64,000 nt of DNA from Haloarcula sp. CBA1127 (GTDB taxonomy: Archaea > Halobacteriota > Halobacteria > Halobacteriales > Haloarculaceae), in NCBI RefSeq assembly GCF_001485575.1, contig NZ_BCNB01000006.1, positions 2,728,001 through 2,792,000 on the forward strand, read 5' to 3'. The notes under the pieces are model-generated. The model was not told the DNA's origin and made no database searches. It was given only the letters and a program-made list of their open reading frames with translations. The position numbers were made by a program, and so were the translations under genes. Below are positions 17,233 through 25,521 of this stretch, piece after piece (position 1 is the stretch's first letter; every line of letters starts with the position of its first letter).

Positions 17233-17430
17233 TCACTCCGCTGAGACCCGCCGCCAGACTGGCATGAACACGCCGTAGAACGAGCCAAAGAACAGAACAA
17301 CGGCGACGATAGCTAATTCGCGCCCCGCCACGCCGAATACATCGTACAGAGTTCGGAGAACGACGACAACCCCGAGTCCCCAGATAGCGAATCCGGTTCG
17401 CTCTTTCCAGGACAGACCACTACGGAACAT
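17233..17430 (-). CDS. Small two-helix membrane protein (65 aa)
   Basis: From ATG 17430 the product is MFRSGLSWKERTGFAIWG... with two hydrophobic helices (about 12-34 and 40-60) and a short charged tail RRVSAE. A TTG five codons upstream is the only in-frame alternative. It lies in the opposite direction to its upstream neighbour and has no recognisable motif beyond topology. Probably a haloarchaeal conserved integral membrane protein; function unknown. Confidence 0.6.
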   Translation of the reverse strand: MFRSGLSWKERTGFAIWGLGVVVVLRTLYDVFGVAGRELAIVAVVLFFGSFYGVFMPVWRRVSAE

Positions 17431-17589
17431 ACGCTGTCTCCACAACAGACGGTATCAAACCCTGTGGTTCAACACGATGGCAGATTGCCGCGTGGACAGC
17501 AGGTGCCACACGAGCTATGTCGTCAAATGGACCGCTGCTGGGCCAGCTAGCGTGGCGATGCTTGGCCAGACACGAGGCCGCTGCCCAGC

Positions 17590-17877
17590 CTACTCGGTCG
17601 GGACGGGGCCAGTCCCGATGACGTCCCGGACCGCGTTCTCGAACTCCTGGCGGTCGGAGAAATATGGGACGTCGACCTCCTCAAGCACCGTTGCGAGTTC
17701 CTGCGCGCCGTCCGGCGTCCGGATCGTCGTGTCTCCCTCGCGGTCAACGATAGTGCTGTGTTCGATGCCCCAGGTAAGCCGAGCCGAAACGCGGGAAAGC
17801 GGCGCACCGGCAACGTCGGGTCCGTCGCCGAGTTCGACAGCCGGCTCCTCCGCGTCCTCGCTTTCGTCGTCGCTCAT
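17590..17877 (-). CDS. DUF5789 family protein
   Basis: The 95-residue product starts at ATG 17877 (MSDDESEDAEEPAVELGDG). After an acidic N-terminus it shows LSRVSARLTWGIEHSTIVDR, GDTTIRTPDGAQELATVLEE and YFSDRQEFENAVRDVIGTGPV, the pattern of the haloarchaeal DUF5789 family. That family has the reading of a small winged-helix-like fold, with a segment resembling a DNA- or partner-binding helix. No partner gene adjoins. Upstream in-frame sequence is Arg/His-rich and not conserved, so the later start is used. Confidence 0.78.
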   Translation of the reverse strand: MSDDESEDAEEPAVELGDGPDVAGAPLSRVSARLTWGIEHSTIVDREGDTTIRTPDGAQELATVLEEVDVPYFSDRQEFENAVRDVIGTGPVPTE

Positions 17878-18009
17878 ATCCGAACAGTGCCCGTGGGTCC
17901 GATTAGTGCTTTCGGAACGACTCGCGTGTCTGTCGGGTGCGTACGCGCGTGCCCGCGTCATGCATCTGTCTGACGGGTAGTTTTATCGGATGTAGCAGTA
18001 GTGTACTGC

Positions 18010-19104
18010 ATGACTAGTCTCACCGACGTGTACGAAGGGGATGTTGGGCGCGTCGCATCGCGCCGCCAGCAGCTCGTCGGGACAACCCTGTTTCTCGTTG
18101 GTGTTGCCGGACTCGTCGGGGCAATCGCGCTCGCAACAACCGGCATCGGAAGCAGATACGGGCTGGACGCCTACGCAGCCAGACGAATCGCCGGCATCAT
18201 CGCCGGGCTCGGACTGCCGTCGGTTATTCTCGGCGTGTTCGCGGTGTTGCCGGCCAGTCGTCGGATTCGGTTGACTGCGCTCGGCGGAACAGGTGTCGCA
18301 GCGGTCGGCGTCGGCCTGTTCCGGTCGCTGTACCCCTACAGCTGGACCAGCAGCGACCCGCTGCTGGCACTGCTTACCGGCGTCGTCTACTTCGCTGGTA
18401 TCGTAACGACGTTCTGGTGCCTGTTCGCGTCGCTTGCGACGTTCAAGACGCGAAACGACCCTGGTGGGACGGCACGCATGGAGGTGACCGAAGAAGGGAC
18501 GATTCGCCTCGTCGAGGAAGCCCGAACGCTCCCGGGGCTGGGCGGCATCGGATTTTTCGGACAGGACCCGGACGGCGCAGTCGAGACGCAGACAAACCGG
18601 CCGGGGACAGGTGCCGAGGGCGCTGTCAGCGACGGCGGGACCGGACAGCGCTCGAACGATACACGCACGGCCAATAGCCGCCGTCGGCAACCGACGGGGG
18701 ACACGCAGTCTGACCGCAGTACGCGGTCCAAGCGACAGTCGGGCAGCGACACAGCGACGGAGCGAGAGTCGAGCCGTCAGGCGAACAGTCGTTCAAGTAC
18801 CGGGCAGCAAAACACTCCGTCGAGTGGGACGGGCCAGACTGGTCCCTCGGAGAACGCGCTCGACCCGAGAATAGCTGAGGCCGGCCCGGAAGCGTCCACG
18901 TCGACTGACGGCGGTACGGCAACGACGGGACGCGATGCGATTACCGAGACGGCGGTCCATCAGGGCGAACCGGACACCTACTGCGGAAACTGCCGGCATT
19001 TCGAATACGTGATGCAGGACGGCGACATCGAACCGTACTGTTCGTTCCACGGCGAGGTCATGGATGACATGGAAGCCTGCTCGGCGTGGGTTCGAAACGA
19101 CTGA
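18010..19104 (+). CDS. Membrane protein with C-terminal zinc-binding-like Cys motif (DUF7139-like)
   Basis: The 364-residue product starts at ATG 18010, with TATA-like TTTTATCGG at 17981-17989 about 25 bp upstream. Four hydrophobic helices fill residues 22-150. A long low-complexity Ser/Thr/Gln/Arg linker follows (about 190-310). The C-terminus carries YCGNCRHFEY...PYCSFHGEVMDDMEACSAW, a C-x2-C...C...C set likely to bind zinc or an FeS cluster. I recall the N-terminal part as DUF7139, from memory. The architecture, membrane anchor plus tethered metal-binding knuckle, suggests a sensor or adaptor. Function unknown. Confidence 0.75.
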   Translation: MTSLTDVYEGDVGRVASRRQQLVGTTLFLVGVAGLVGAIALATTGIGSRYGLDAYAARRIAGIIAGLGLPSVILGVFAVLPASRRIRLTALGGTGVAAVGVGLFRSLYPYSWTSSDPLLALLTGVVYFAGIVTTFWCLFASLATFKTRNDPGGTARMEVTEEGTIRLVEEARTLPGLGGIGFFGQDPDGAVETQTNRPGTGAEGAVSDGGTGQRSNDTRTANSRRRQPTGDTQSDRSTRSKRQSGSDTATERESSRQANSRSSTGQQNTPSSGTGQTGPSENALDPRIAEAGPEASTSTDGGTATTGRDAITETAVHQGEPDTYCGNCRHFEYVMQDGDIEPYCSFHGEVMDDMEACSAWVRND

Positions 19105-19220
19105 GAGGGTCGATACGCTGATTTTGCTGCTCGTTCCGCACTACACGGCAACACGGAGAGAGAACGGCCCAGGCGAAACCGGGTGTTTAACACGGTCGGC
19201 AAGCAAACGGTGGTACTACA

Positions 19221-19547
19221 ATGGAGTTTTGCGACGAATGCGGTTCGATGATGAAAACGGACGACGAGCGCTGGGTCTGTGGTAGCTGCGGCTACGAGAA
19301 GGCTCGAAACGCCGAGACCGAACAGGAGATGGCTGTCACCACGCAGGGCCAGGAGGAGTCAGAAGTCGTCGACACCTCCGAGGTCGATGCCGAAGACATG
19401 GGGCCGACGACGGGCGCCCGCTGTCCCGAGTGTGGGAACGAGCGGGCCTTCTACGAGATGAAGCAAATCCGCGCGGCCGACGAGTCCGAGACGCGCTTTT
19501 TCACCTGCACCGAGTGCGAACACAAGTGGCGAGAGGACGACCACTGA
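19221..19547 (+). CDS. tfs: Transcription factor S (RNA polymerase transcript-cleavage factor)
   Basis: The 108-residue protein has an N-terminal zinc ribbon (C4, C7, C20, C23), an acidic linker and a C-terminal zinc ribbon (C68, C71, C96, C99). The hairpin IRAADESET carries the paired acidic residues D87-E88 that enter the polymerase active site and stimulate RNA cleavage in arrested complexes, as in TFIIS. Keeping D-E distinguishes it from inhibitory archaeal TFS paralogues. It is followed 9 bp later by an uncharacterised gene in the same direction, so they may be co-transcribed. Confidence 0.95.
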   Translation: MEFCDECGSMMKTDDERWVCGSCGYEKARNAETEQEMAVTTQGQEESEVVDTSEVDAEDMGPTTGARCPECGNERAFYEMKQIRAADESETRFFTCTECEHKWREDDH

Positions 19548-19556
19548 GGCCAGCCC

Positions 19557-20168
19557 GTGCCCACTGACCCCGCGTACCCGGACGTGCCTACCGACCAGTT
19601 GCGCGATGGTGGCTGGGAGCTCGTCGACGAGAGCGTCGAAACAGTCTTTCAATTACCAACAGCCCGCGTCGAGGGGGCGACGAAGGTGTTCGATGCTGCC
19701 GAGACGCGTGAGGCTGTCCGAGATGCAATCGGGCTCGACCACCAGTGGCGGTTCTTTTTCGCGACCGCACTGTCGTTTACCCCGCCGCTTGCGCCAGGCA
19801 TCGGACCGGCGATGATTCTCCCGACGGTCCGCTCGGAAGCACAGTCGGCCTTCGCTGAGGAACTGTCCGACAGAGGGTTCGAGTCCATCGAACGCGGGCG
19901 GCAAGAACGAGTCCGCGTCGACAGCGGCGACCGGGCGCGGCTCCGGACCTACAGCGCCGAACTCGACCTCGAAGCGACCGACGCGACGCTGTCGATTACC
20001 GGCTGGGTCGGAGTCTGGCACGGCGACGGCTTTCGCATCGCCGCCGGCGCGTATCCCGACCGGTCACTGGCGACACTTTTGAATGTGGAAAACCCGCCTG
20101 AACCGCTGCAGCGGACGCCGTCGGACTACCGGACCGAACTGCTTGCCCTCATTCGCGCCGTGGCGTAA
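19557..20168 (+). CDS. Haloarchaeal conserved protein of unknown function, downstream of tfs
   Basis: The 203-residue product starts with GTG 19557, 9 bp after the tfs stop. It is acidic, soluble-looking apart from one hydrophobic patch FTPPLAPGIGPAMILPTV (about 80-97), and ends in a helix DYRTELLALIRAVA. The middle, YSAELDLEATDATLSITGWV and WHGDGFRIAAGAYPD, alternates like a beta-sheet. No family motif was recognised. Its last 20 bp overlap the 3' end of the convergent gene at 20149-20529. Confidence 0.75.
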   Translation: MPTDPAYPDVPTDQLRDGGWELVDESVETVFQLPTARVEGATKVFDAAETREAVRDAIGLDHQWRFFFATALSFTPPLAPGIGPAMILPTVRSEAQSAFAEELSDRGFESIERGRQERVRVDSGDRARLRTYSAELDLEATDATLSITGWVGVWHGDGFRIAAGAYPDRSLATLLNVENPPEPLQRTPSDYRTELLALIRAVA

Positions 20169-20529
20169 TCGCCAGCAGCGCACCGTCGAGGAACAGTTGG
20201 ATCGGGCCAAGACCGAGTCGCTTCGCGAGCGAACTCGGCACGGCGTCCGCACCGAGGCGGGCGACGGGCGCTCCACGAACGCGGATTTCGGCCGTCAGTC
20301 CGGCAGCAGCCAGCGCCGTGGCGGCGTTCTTTCCCTCGACGACTCGATCCCGCCAGAGGCCGAACGCCGCCCCGAACGACGGCAGGTCGACGGCGACGAG
20401 GTCATCGTATCCCCTGACGGTGAACGCGACCCCGTCCCGCTCGACGGTCAGGTCGGCGTCGACGAGGAGGTCCGGCTTTCGCTCGATCAGGTCGAACAGA
20501 TCACCGACCGCCTTCGCCGTGGTGACCAC
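20149..20529 (-). CDS. Conserved hypothetical protein (126 aa)
   Basis: The product begins MVTTAKAVGDLFDLIERKPD and contains VDADLTVERDGVAFTVRGYD, LPSFGAAFGLWR and GLTAEIRVRGAPVARLG, which look like a sterol-carrier/ABC-associated alpha-beta domain, but I do not recognise the family. It starts 2 bp after the stop of the 69-residue gene upstream, so the two form an operon. Its 3' end overlaps the convergent neighbour by 20 bp. Function unknown. Confidence 0.7.
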   Translation of the reverse strand: MVTTAKAVGDLFDLIERKPDLLVDADLTVERDGVAFTVRGYDDLVAVDLPSFGAAFGLWRDRVVEGKNAATALAAAGLTAEIRVRGAPVARLGADAVPSSLAKRLGLGPIQLFLDGALLAITPRRE

Positions 20530-20531
20530 TG

Positions 20532-20741
20532 TCAGTCGTTATCGCGTGTCGTGATGGTCAGCGTGCCGTCGACCCGCCAGCGAGCGTGCTCGGCGTCCTC
20601 GCCGGCCTTGCTCGGGACATCGACTTCCATGTCCTCGAAGTCGTACGTTATTTCGGCATTGCGCCCAGTCAGCCGGTCGTAAAGCCCGATTGCGAGGTCT
20701 GGCCAGGTTGTCGTCTCCATCGGCGGTTCTGATTCGCTCAT
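20532..20741 (-). CDS. Small acidic protein (69 aa), operon with the 126-aa protein
   Basis: Start taken at ATG 20741 (MSESEPPMETTTWPDLAIG); a further ATG six codons upstream is possible. The core ITYDFEDMEVDVPS and HARWRVDGTLTITTRDND reads as a short beta-sandwich. No motif recognised. A near TATA-like TTTAAAGT is on the minus strand at about 20765-20774, about 25-33 bp before the start, giving a leaderless transcript. Tight spacing with the next gene implies joint function, not known. Confidence 0.65.
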   Translation of the reverse strand: MSESEPPMETTTWPDLAIGLYDRLTGRNAEITYDFEDMEVDVPSKAGEDAEHARWRVDGTLTITTRDND

Positions 20742-20816
20742 GCAGTGTACCATACGCACTCCTACATGTTTAAAGTCGACCCCAACAAGAGGGGGTGAGC
20801 AGACCGATGGACGCCG

Positions 20817-21539
20817 TCAGGGCCGCCGCGCGAATGTCAAGTAGCCGGTGTGACCGACGCCGCCGGTCGATGGGCGGGAGCCGCGGTCGTCGAAGTCCAT
20901 CTCCCGCTGGATGGTGTCAAGCGTTTCGACGCCGTCGAGGCCGACCTCGGCGGCCGTGGCGACGACCTCGCGCGTGTTCTCCACGAACGGGGAGTACACC
21001 GCCAGTGACCCGCCACGGTCCAGCAGCGTGGGCGTTCGCTCGACCACAGTGGGGGCGTCCTCAGTGTCAAGCGTCAGCACGTCAAAGCCCGAGAGGTCAT
21101 CGAGGTCATCGGTGATGTCGCCGGTCCGGACCTCGACAGTATCCGCGACGCCGGCGATCTCCATGTTCTGGCGCGCGACTTCTGCGAACTCGGGGTCCTG
21201 CTCGTAGGTCACCACGTCAGCGCCGATACGGCCCATGTACGCGCTGAGGATGCCGGTCCCGGTCCCGGCATCGAGGACACGGTCCGCAGCGGCTACCCCG
21301 GTCTTGCCGACGACCAGCCCCACGTCGCGGGGCATCATCGGCGCGCCGGTGCGTTCGAGGTGGGTAAACAGGTCCGGGCCGCGGAGTCGACGGACCGTGA
21401 AGCCGGTGCCCAGATGCGTCTCGACGACATCGCCCGGTTCCACGTCCTCGGGCACCTCCAGAATGCCGAGGTCGGATTCGAACCGCTCGCCGGGGTCCAG
21501 CAGGTACTCGCGGTCTTCGTGGACGAAGAGGTACGCCAC
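20817..21539 (-). CDS. trmI: tRNA (adenine-N1)-methyltransferase, TrmI (A57/A58)
   Basis: The 240-residue product starts at GTG 21539 (VAYLFVHEDREYLLDPG), one base after the upstream stop. It has an N-terminal beta-barrel (1-70) and a Rossmann methyltransferase domain: VLDAGTGTGILSAYMGRIGA (motif I, about 97-116), VVTYEQDPEFAEVARQN (motif II) and VLTLDTEDA (motif IV). MMPRDVGLVVGKTG is the typical TrmI substrate-side loop. Archaeal TrmI methylates N1 of A57 and A58 in the tRNA T-loop, using SAM. Tight coupling to the NAC gene is a recurrent archaeal arrangement. Confidence 0.92.
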   Translation of the reverse strand: MAYLFVHEDREYLLDPGERFESDLGILEVPEDVEPGDVVETHLGTGFTVRRLRGPDLFTHLERTGAPMMPRDVGLVVGKTGVAAADRVLDAGTGTGILSAYMGRIGADVVTYEQDPEFAEVARQNMEIAGVADTVEVRTGDITDDLDDLSGFDVLTLDTEDAPTVVERTPTLLDRGGSLAVYSPFVENTREVVATAAEVGLDGVETLDTIQREMDFDDRGSRPSTGGVGHTGYLTFARRP

Positions 21540-21540
21540 G

Positions 21541-21936
21541 TTACTCCAGTTCGTCGACCGCGTCCGCGAGGTCGCCGTCGTTGGCTTCGAGTGCCTCTCG
21601 CGCGGTGTCTTCGTCGACGCCGGCCCGCATGGCGACGAGTTCGACGTCATCCTCGTCGACGCCGGAATCGCTCTCGGATTCGTCGGCATCGTCCACAGAT
21701 GCCGCGGCCGAGCCTTCGCCGGAGCCGAGTTCGCGGCTCTCAGGCTCGCCGACGACCTGATACGTTTTCTGGCCCTGGGCTTCCATGAGCTGGACCTCCG
21801 CGTCGTCGAAGACGAGTTCCTCGTCCGGGGTGCGGATAATTACTTCCTGCGCATCGATATCCTCCATGTCGATGCCCATCTGTTCCATCATCTGCTTCAT
21901 CTTGCGCGGGTTCATCCCGCCGCCTCCGCCAAACAT
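21541..21936 (-). CDS. nac: Nascent polypeptide-associated complex protein (archaeal NAC)
   Basis: The 131-residue protein starts at ATG 21936 ([20 protein letters not shown]). The NAC domain follows (about 20-75: [27 protein letters not shown]-type strand), then an acidic linker (about 76-95) and a C-terminal UBA domain ([21 protein letters not shown]). Archaeal NAC is a homodimer bound at the ribosome exit tunnel, contacting nascent chains. Upstream in-frame sequence (35 residues) is Arg/Cys-rich and not part of NAC. It heads an operon with trmI. Confidence 0.95.
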   Translation of the reverse strand: MFGGGGGMNPRKMKQMMEQMGIDMEDIDAQEVIIRTPDEELVFDDAEVQLMEAQGQKTYQVVGEPESRELGSGEGSAAASVDDADESESDSGVDEDDVELVAMRAGVDEDTAREALEANDGDLADAVDELE

Positions 21937-22082
21937 ACGTAGGACTGGCGGGGCAGGGCAGAAAAGCGTAGCGACCCGGGATCGGGCCGACGTTCGTTGC
22001 GAGAGCGGCCTGCTGCCCGGACGAAACCGGCACGCACCCACGGCTTCGTAACGATTCTAAGGCTCGCCCGTGCATCCCCGCC

Positions 22083-23033
22083 GTGTCACTGCTGTCTATC
22101 TTCGCCACGGCGATCCTCCCCGTCGTCGCCGTCGCTGCGGCCGGCTTCGCGCTCGGCCGACTGAAAGGCACCGACCCTGACGCACTCAACACCATCACGG
22201 TATACGTCCTCGCACCCGCGCTGGTGGTCCACAGCCTGACCACGTCGACGCTGGCCGGCGACACGATCCTGAGCGTCGTCCTCGCCGTCGTGCTGTTCAC
22301 CGCGGCGATGCTCCTCGTCGCGGAGGGCGTCGGCCGCCTCACGGGGCACTCTGAACCGCTTCTGGGCGCGTTCGTCCTCGTCTCTATCTTCCCCAACACC
22401 GGGAACTACGGGATTCCCCTGGCGGATTTCGCCTTCGGTGCGACCGGGCGCAGTACGGCCGTTCTCGTGACTGCACTGCAGGGCGTGTTGCTCTACACCG
22501 TCGGCATCTACATCGCCGCCCGGGGCAGCGGCGGCAGCCCGCTCGCGGACATGCGTCGCGTGTTCGGCGTCCCGCTCGTCTACGCCGTCGTCGTGGCGCT
22601 GGCACTGCGGTGGGTCGGCGCAGTACCGCCCACAGACTCGACGGTGATGCAGACGCTGGAACTGCTTGGCAACGCGTCGATTCCAGTGATGTTGCTCATT
22701 CTGGGCATCCAGCTATCGAACGTCGACGGGGACAGCGACTTCCGGTCCGTCGGTATCGCCAGCACATTGAAACTCCTGCTGGCACCGGTGCTCGCGTTCG
22801 CTGCGGTGCTCGCGGTCGGGTTCCAGAACCAGACGGTTGCGCGGGTGGTCGTGCTCCTGCTGGCGACGCCGACCGGCGTGACGACCATCATCCTCGTTGG
22901 CGCGTTCAGCCACGGGACAGGGGACCAGTCACCGGGCGAACTCGTCAGCGCGACCGTGTTCCTGACGACTGTCGCCAGCGCGGTGACGGTCACACTGCTG
23001 GTGTGGCTGCTGCAGTCGGGACTGGTGCTGTGA
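22083..23033 (+). CDS. AEC family transporter (auxin efflux carrier type)
   Basis: GTG at 22083 opens a 316-residue membrane protein with about 10 hydrophobic helices in two inverted halves. Family marks are LSIFATAILPVVAVAAAGF at the start, VSIFPNTGNYGIPLADF (about 100, the conserved N-x-G-N-x-G-x-P) and the C-terminal LLLATPTGVTTIILVGAF with the mirrored substrate-site motif. AEC proteins export or import small organic anions. It ends flush against the stop of the convergent lipoprotein gene, leaving no intergenic base. Confidence 0.9.
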   Translation: MSLLSIFATAILPVVAVAAAGFALGRLKGTDPDALNTITVYVLAPALVVHSLTTSTLAGDTILSVVLAVVLFTAAMLLVAEGVGRLTGHSEPLLGAFVLVSIFPNTGNYGIPLADFAFGATGRSTAVLVTALQGVLLYTVGIYIAARGSGGSPLADMRRVFGVPLVYAVVVALALRWVGAVPPTDSTVMQTLELLGNASIPVMLLILGIQLSNVDGDSDFRSVGIASTLKLLLAPVLAFAAVLAVGFQNQTVARVVVLLLATPTGVTTIILVGAFSHGTGDQSPGELVSATVFLTTVASAVTVTLLVWLLQSGLVL

Positions 23034-23519
23034 CTACTCTTCCCAGTATATCCTGATCTCGTCAGCGGTAATGTCGACAAAGTGATTTGAGCCGCTGCTG
23101 ACCGCGAACCGGCCGATAGTCCGTTCGATAGTCCGGCTAGGACCGCCAGCAACCGCGACGGTAATCGTGTATGTTCCGGTCGCACCGATCATCGGGTCAT
23201 ACTCGACGGACTCGCCAGCGGCCAGCGTCTCCGTCTCATCGAGAACCGTCGTTTCGTCCCGTGCGATGGTGAGTGTGACAGTCTGCTCACTGTCCGTGTC
23301 GTTGTCGACGACAAACAGGATCGGGTCGTCGGGAGCGGGCGTTACTGTCGGTGTCGGCGTGTCCTGCGGTGTTTCGGTCACCGGTGTTGTCGACTGTTCC
23401 GTTGGCGTCGCTGTGGCTGTCGATGGTGTCGAGCCGTTCGTGGCCGTGTCGTCACCGGGCGCAACACAGCCGGCGACTGGGGAGAGCGCGAGCGCGGCGA
23501 GAAGGGTGCGGCGGCGCAT
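23034..23519 (-). CDS. Small lipoprotein with Thr/Pro-rich stalk
   Basis: The 161-residue product has a twin-Arg-like MRRRTLLAALALSPVAGC with lipobox Cys18, suggesting Tat-dependent export and lipid anchoring, as is common in haloarchaea. A Thr/Pro-rich stalk (about 25-65) precedes a beta-sandwich-like domain: PILFVVDNDTDSEQTVTLTI, LAAGESVEYDPMIG, TYTITVAVAGG, consistent with an Ig-like fold. It recalls other haloarchaeal extracellular lipoproteins without assigned function. Confidence 0.8.
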   Translation of the reverse strand: MRRRTLLAALALSPVAGCVAPGDDTATNGSTPSTATATPTEQSTTPVTETPQDTPTPTVTPAPDDPILFVVDNDTDSEQTVTLTIARDETTVLDETETLAAGESVEYDPMIGATGTYTITVAVAGGPSRTIERTIGRFAVSSGSNHFVDITADEIRIYWEE

Positions 23520-23638
23520 ATCGCTCGTCCCGACGGGAGCAGCAAATGCTTTCTGTCATACGGGATGGTGCCGAGCAGGTCCGGAAAGTGCCACCCCGGT
23601 GGCTGGCGCGTACCGGGCGGTCACGACGCCACTCTGTC

Positions 23639-24106
23639 TCAGTCCTCTGCGCCCTGCCGGACTTTCACAGCCATCCCCGTTTCGAAGTCGTCCATGCCGC
23701 TGCCGGGCAGTTCCGCACGGCCGACGGCGAGCAGATAGCCGTCTTCGTGGACGACGAGGGCTTCGTCGCCCGGACGGAGAGCGCTGTCGGCGGACTGCAC
23801 GAACTTCGCGAAGGCGTTGCGGCCCTCGCGGATGAACGGCTCGCTCTCGTCGCCAACGACCACGCGGTGTCGCGGCCCGTCGAACGCATCGAGGAGTCTG
23901 CTCCCGCCGGCGAGTCCGAGTCGGAAGCGTCCGTCGTCGCCGTACGTGGCGATGCGGCCGTCCGTGGCATGGACCTGTCGCGGCCGGCCGGAACTAGTAT
24001 GTGTTACGTCGAGGGCGTCAGCATCGGCGAACAGCGCCGTCCCGCCGCCACCGCCGAACTGGTAGTCGGCCGCACGCCGGAGTCCGCGGAACTCGTCGTC
24101 ACTCAT
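23639..24106 (-). CDS. PUA domain protein
   Basis: The 155-residue product has an N-terminal part (about 1-75: LRRAADYQFGGGGGTALFAD, RIATYGDDGRFRLGLAGG) and a C-terminal PUA RNA-binding domain (about 78-150: HRVVVGDESEPFIREGRNA..., ALRPGDEALVVHEDGYLLAVGRA). Stand-alone haloarchaeal PUA proteins related to archaeosine transglycosylase C-terminal segments have this shape; the name pseudouridine synthase sometimes given to them is not supported by any catalytic Asp. The gene probably acts in tRNA or rRNA handling. Confidence 0.82.
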   Translation of the reverse strand: MSDDEFRGLRRAADYQFGGGGGTALFADADALDVTHTSSGRPRQVHATDGRIATYGDDGRFRLGLAGGSRLLDAFDGPRHRVVVGDESEPFIREGRNAFAKFVQSADSALRPGDEALVVHEDGYLLAVGRAELPGSGMDDFETGMAVKVRQGAED

Positions 24107-24611
24107 TGCCCGTGTTCGATGCCGGGTGATAAACCGCCTTTCGGTTCTGCTCGTGCCACTGTTCGACGCAGTCCGAAATGAAATGGTTGCCCGACCGTGG
24201 CTGCCCGAACCACGGCCGACCGAAATCGTGTGGCGATGGTGAATGCCACTCCCCCCAATCCGTCCCGAATCAACGGTCCGGCCCTATGGGTGACGGAGTC
24301 CCGAACCGGAATGCCATTGGTTCGCTCCGTCAGTCGCCCCGGCCCGAGTACACGGGGCGCGTGCCTCTGTATCCGATCCGTGGTCAGTGATCCGACCACA
24401 ACGCCTGGAACTGCAGTGGGTCTCCGTCTCGCGCCTGTTCCGTGACGAGCGCGAGGTGTCCCAACTATCCTCAGCACGTGGCAACACGCCGTCTCTGTGA
24501 CCCAACTGGTCGGGGGCACTACAGGGGGATGTGTTTGCTGCTTCAGTTATGCAGGTGGGCTGGAAATACCGTTCTGTCGGGCCGGAGCGGTGACGTCTCT
24601 CAGGAGAAATA
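24107..24611. other. Intergenic stretch without a supported gene
   Basis: About 500 bases hold several open frames on both strands, but their products are Arg/Cys/His-rich and basic, unlike the acidic proteome around them, and none matches a known family. Base composition is lower in GC at third positions than in neighbouring genes. It may be a decayed gene or simple spacer. I see no repeat, tRNA or direct mobile-element signature. Confidence 0.4.
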
Positions 24612-24667
24612 TGGGCATTGCTGCCCAGTGCCATACTTTCCTCCGTCGATTTTGGGGAAATTTATAC
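24612..24667 (+). promoter_or_regulatory. Palindrome plus TATA box upstream of 60-aa membrane protein
   Basis: TGGGCA (24612-24617) and TGCCCA (24622-24627) form a perfect 6-bp inverted repeat around TTGC. The TATA-like ATTTATAC at 24660-24667 is 27-34 bp before ATG 24694, so the transcript is probably leaderless. The palindrome is about 33 bp upstream of the TATA. Regulatory role is inference. Confidence 0.5.
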
Positions 24668-24693
24668 CGGATGACTTCCAAGTGACGGATGAC

Positions 24694-24876
24694 ATGGCTA
24701 CAGACACGCGAAAAGTGATTCTGGGTGCTGCGCTGCTGGCGATCAGTACCGTGCTCATCCTTGGTACAGGGGCAATCGACATCGGCATCCCGGCCGCTGC
24801 CGGAGCGCTGGCTGCACTTGGGCTGGCCGCCGGAGCCCTCCTCGTTGGAACGTCAGAAGACGGTCGCCCGGTCTAA
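24694..24876 (+). CDS. Small two-helix membrane protein (60 aa)
   Basis: ATG 24694 follows a good TATA box. The product MATDTRKVILGAALLAISTV... has two hydrophobic helices (about 7-27 and 33-53, the second Ala/Gly-rich: GIPAAAGALAALGLAAGALL) joined by a short Asp-containing turn, and ends TSEDGRPV. Gly/Ala packing suggests a compact helical hairpin that could oligomerise. Longer in-frame versions upstream read as non-halophilic sequence. No family recognised. Confidence 0.65.
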   Translation: MATDTRKVILGAALLAISTVLILGTGAIDIGIPAAAGALAALGLAAGALLVGTSEDGRPV

Positions 24877-25023
24877 CCGCCGAGAGTCTTTTTCTTCGAC
24901 AGCAACCCAAACACACGTAGCTGTGAGTCCATCGAACCGCAAGAAACTGCGGGAGAATGTCGGCTACGTGGGTGAACCAGCAGTGGACAGAGCGGCAGAG
25001 CGACTCCCAAGACACTGGGTCGG

Positions 25024-25521
25024 CTACAGCAGGAACCGATCGGAATCGTCGCTCATGTCGATAAATCCATCAACGGCCGCTTTGAGGTCTTCGGAGGACG
25101 ACTCTTCGAAGCCCATCGCTTCGACGCGACAGCCCTCGTGGCGGAGATATCGGCACACGCGAGCGAAGTCCCCGTCGCCGGTACAGAGCACTACTGTATC
25201 GACGTGATTCGCCAGCGAGACGGCGTCGAGGCTCATCCCGACATCCCAGTCGGCTTTCTTCGATCCGTCTTGGAATGTCTTGATGTCCTTGATGCGTGTC
25301 TCGAAGCCAATGTCAACGAGCGCTTCGAAAAACGACTCTTCTTCGGGCGAGTCCGCTCGGATGACGTAGGCGATCGCGCGGGTCAGTTCGCGGCCGTCAA
25401 CGGCCTCTTCCAGTAGTGCCTCGTAGTCAATGTTCCGCGAGTAAAGACTCCGGGCAGTGTGATAGAGGTTTTGCGCGTCGGCCAGTACGGCCACGCGCTG
25501 CCCCGGCTGGGAAACTGTCAT
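25024..25521 (-). CDS. NYN/LabA-type PIN-like ribonuclease domain protein
   Basis: The 165-residue protein is a single NYN domain. VAVLADAQNLYHTARS (about 10-25) supplies the first Asp-x-x-Asn, SKKADWDVGMSLDAV (about 87-101) the middle acidic pair and VVLCTGDGDFARVCRYLR (about 109-126) the D-G-D-F of the active site, so the four acidic residues of PIN/NYN nucleases are present. Such proteins cut RNA or act in RNA processing; targets of haloarchaeal ones are not known. It stands alone. Confidence 0.88.
   Translation of the reverse strand: MTVSQPGQRVAVLADAQNLYHTARSLYSRNIDYEALLEEAVDGRELTRAIAYVIRADSPEEESFFEALVDIGFETRIKDIKTFQDGSKKADWDVGMSLDAVSLANHVDTVVLCTGDGDFARVCRYLRHEGCRVEAMGFEESSSEDLKAAVDGFIDMSDDSDRFLL

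Noticed and set aside
24103..24634. Two minus-strand frames of 116-138 codons between the PUA and 60-residue membrane genes
   Set aside because: Arg/Cys/His-rich products unlike haloarchaeal proteins and no homologous motif; left as intergenic.
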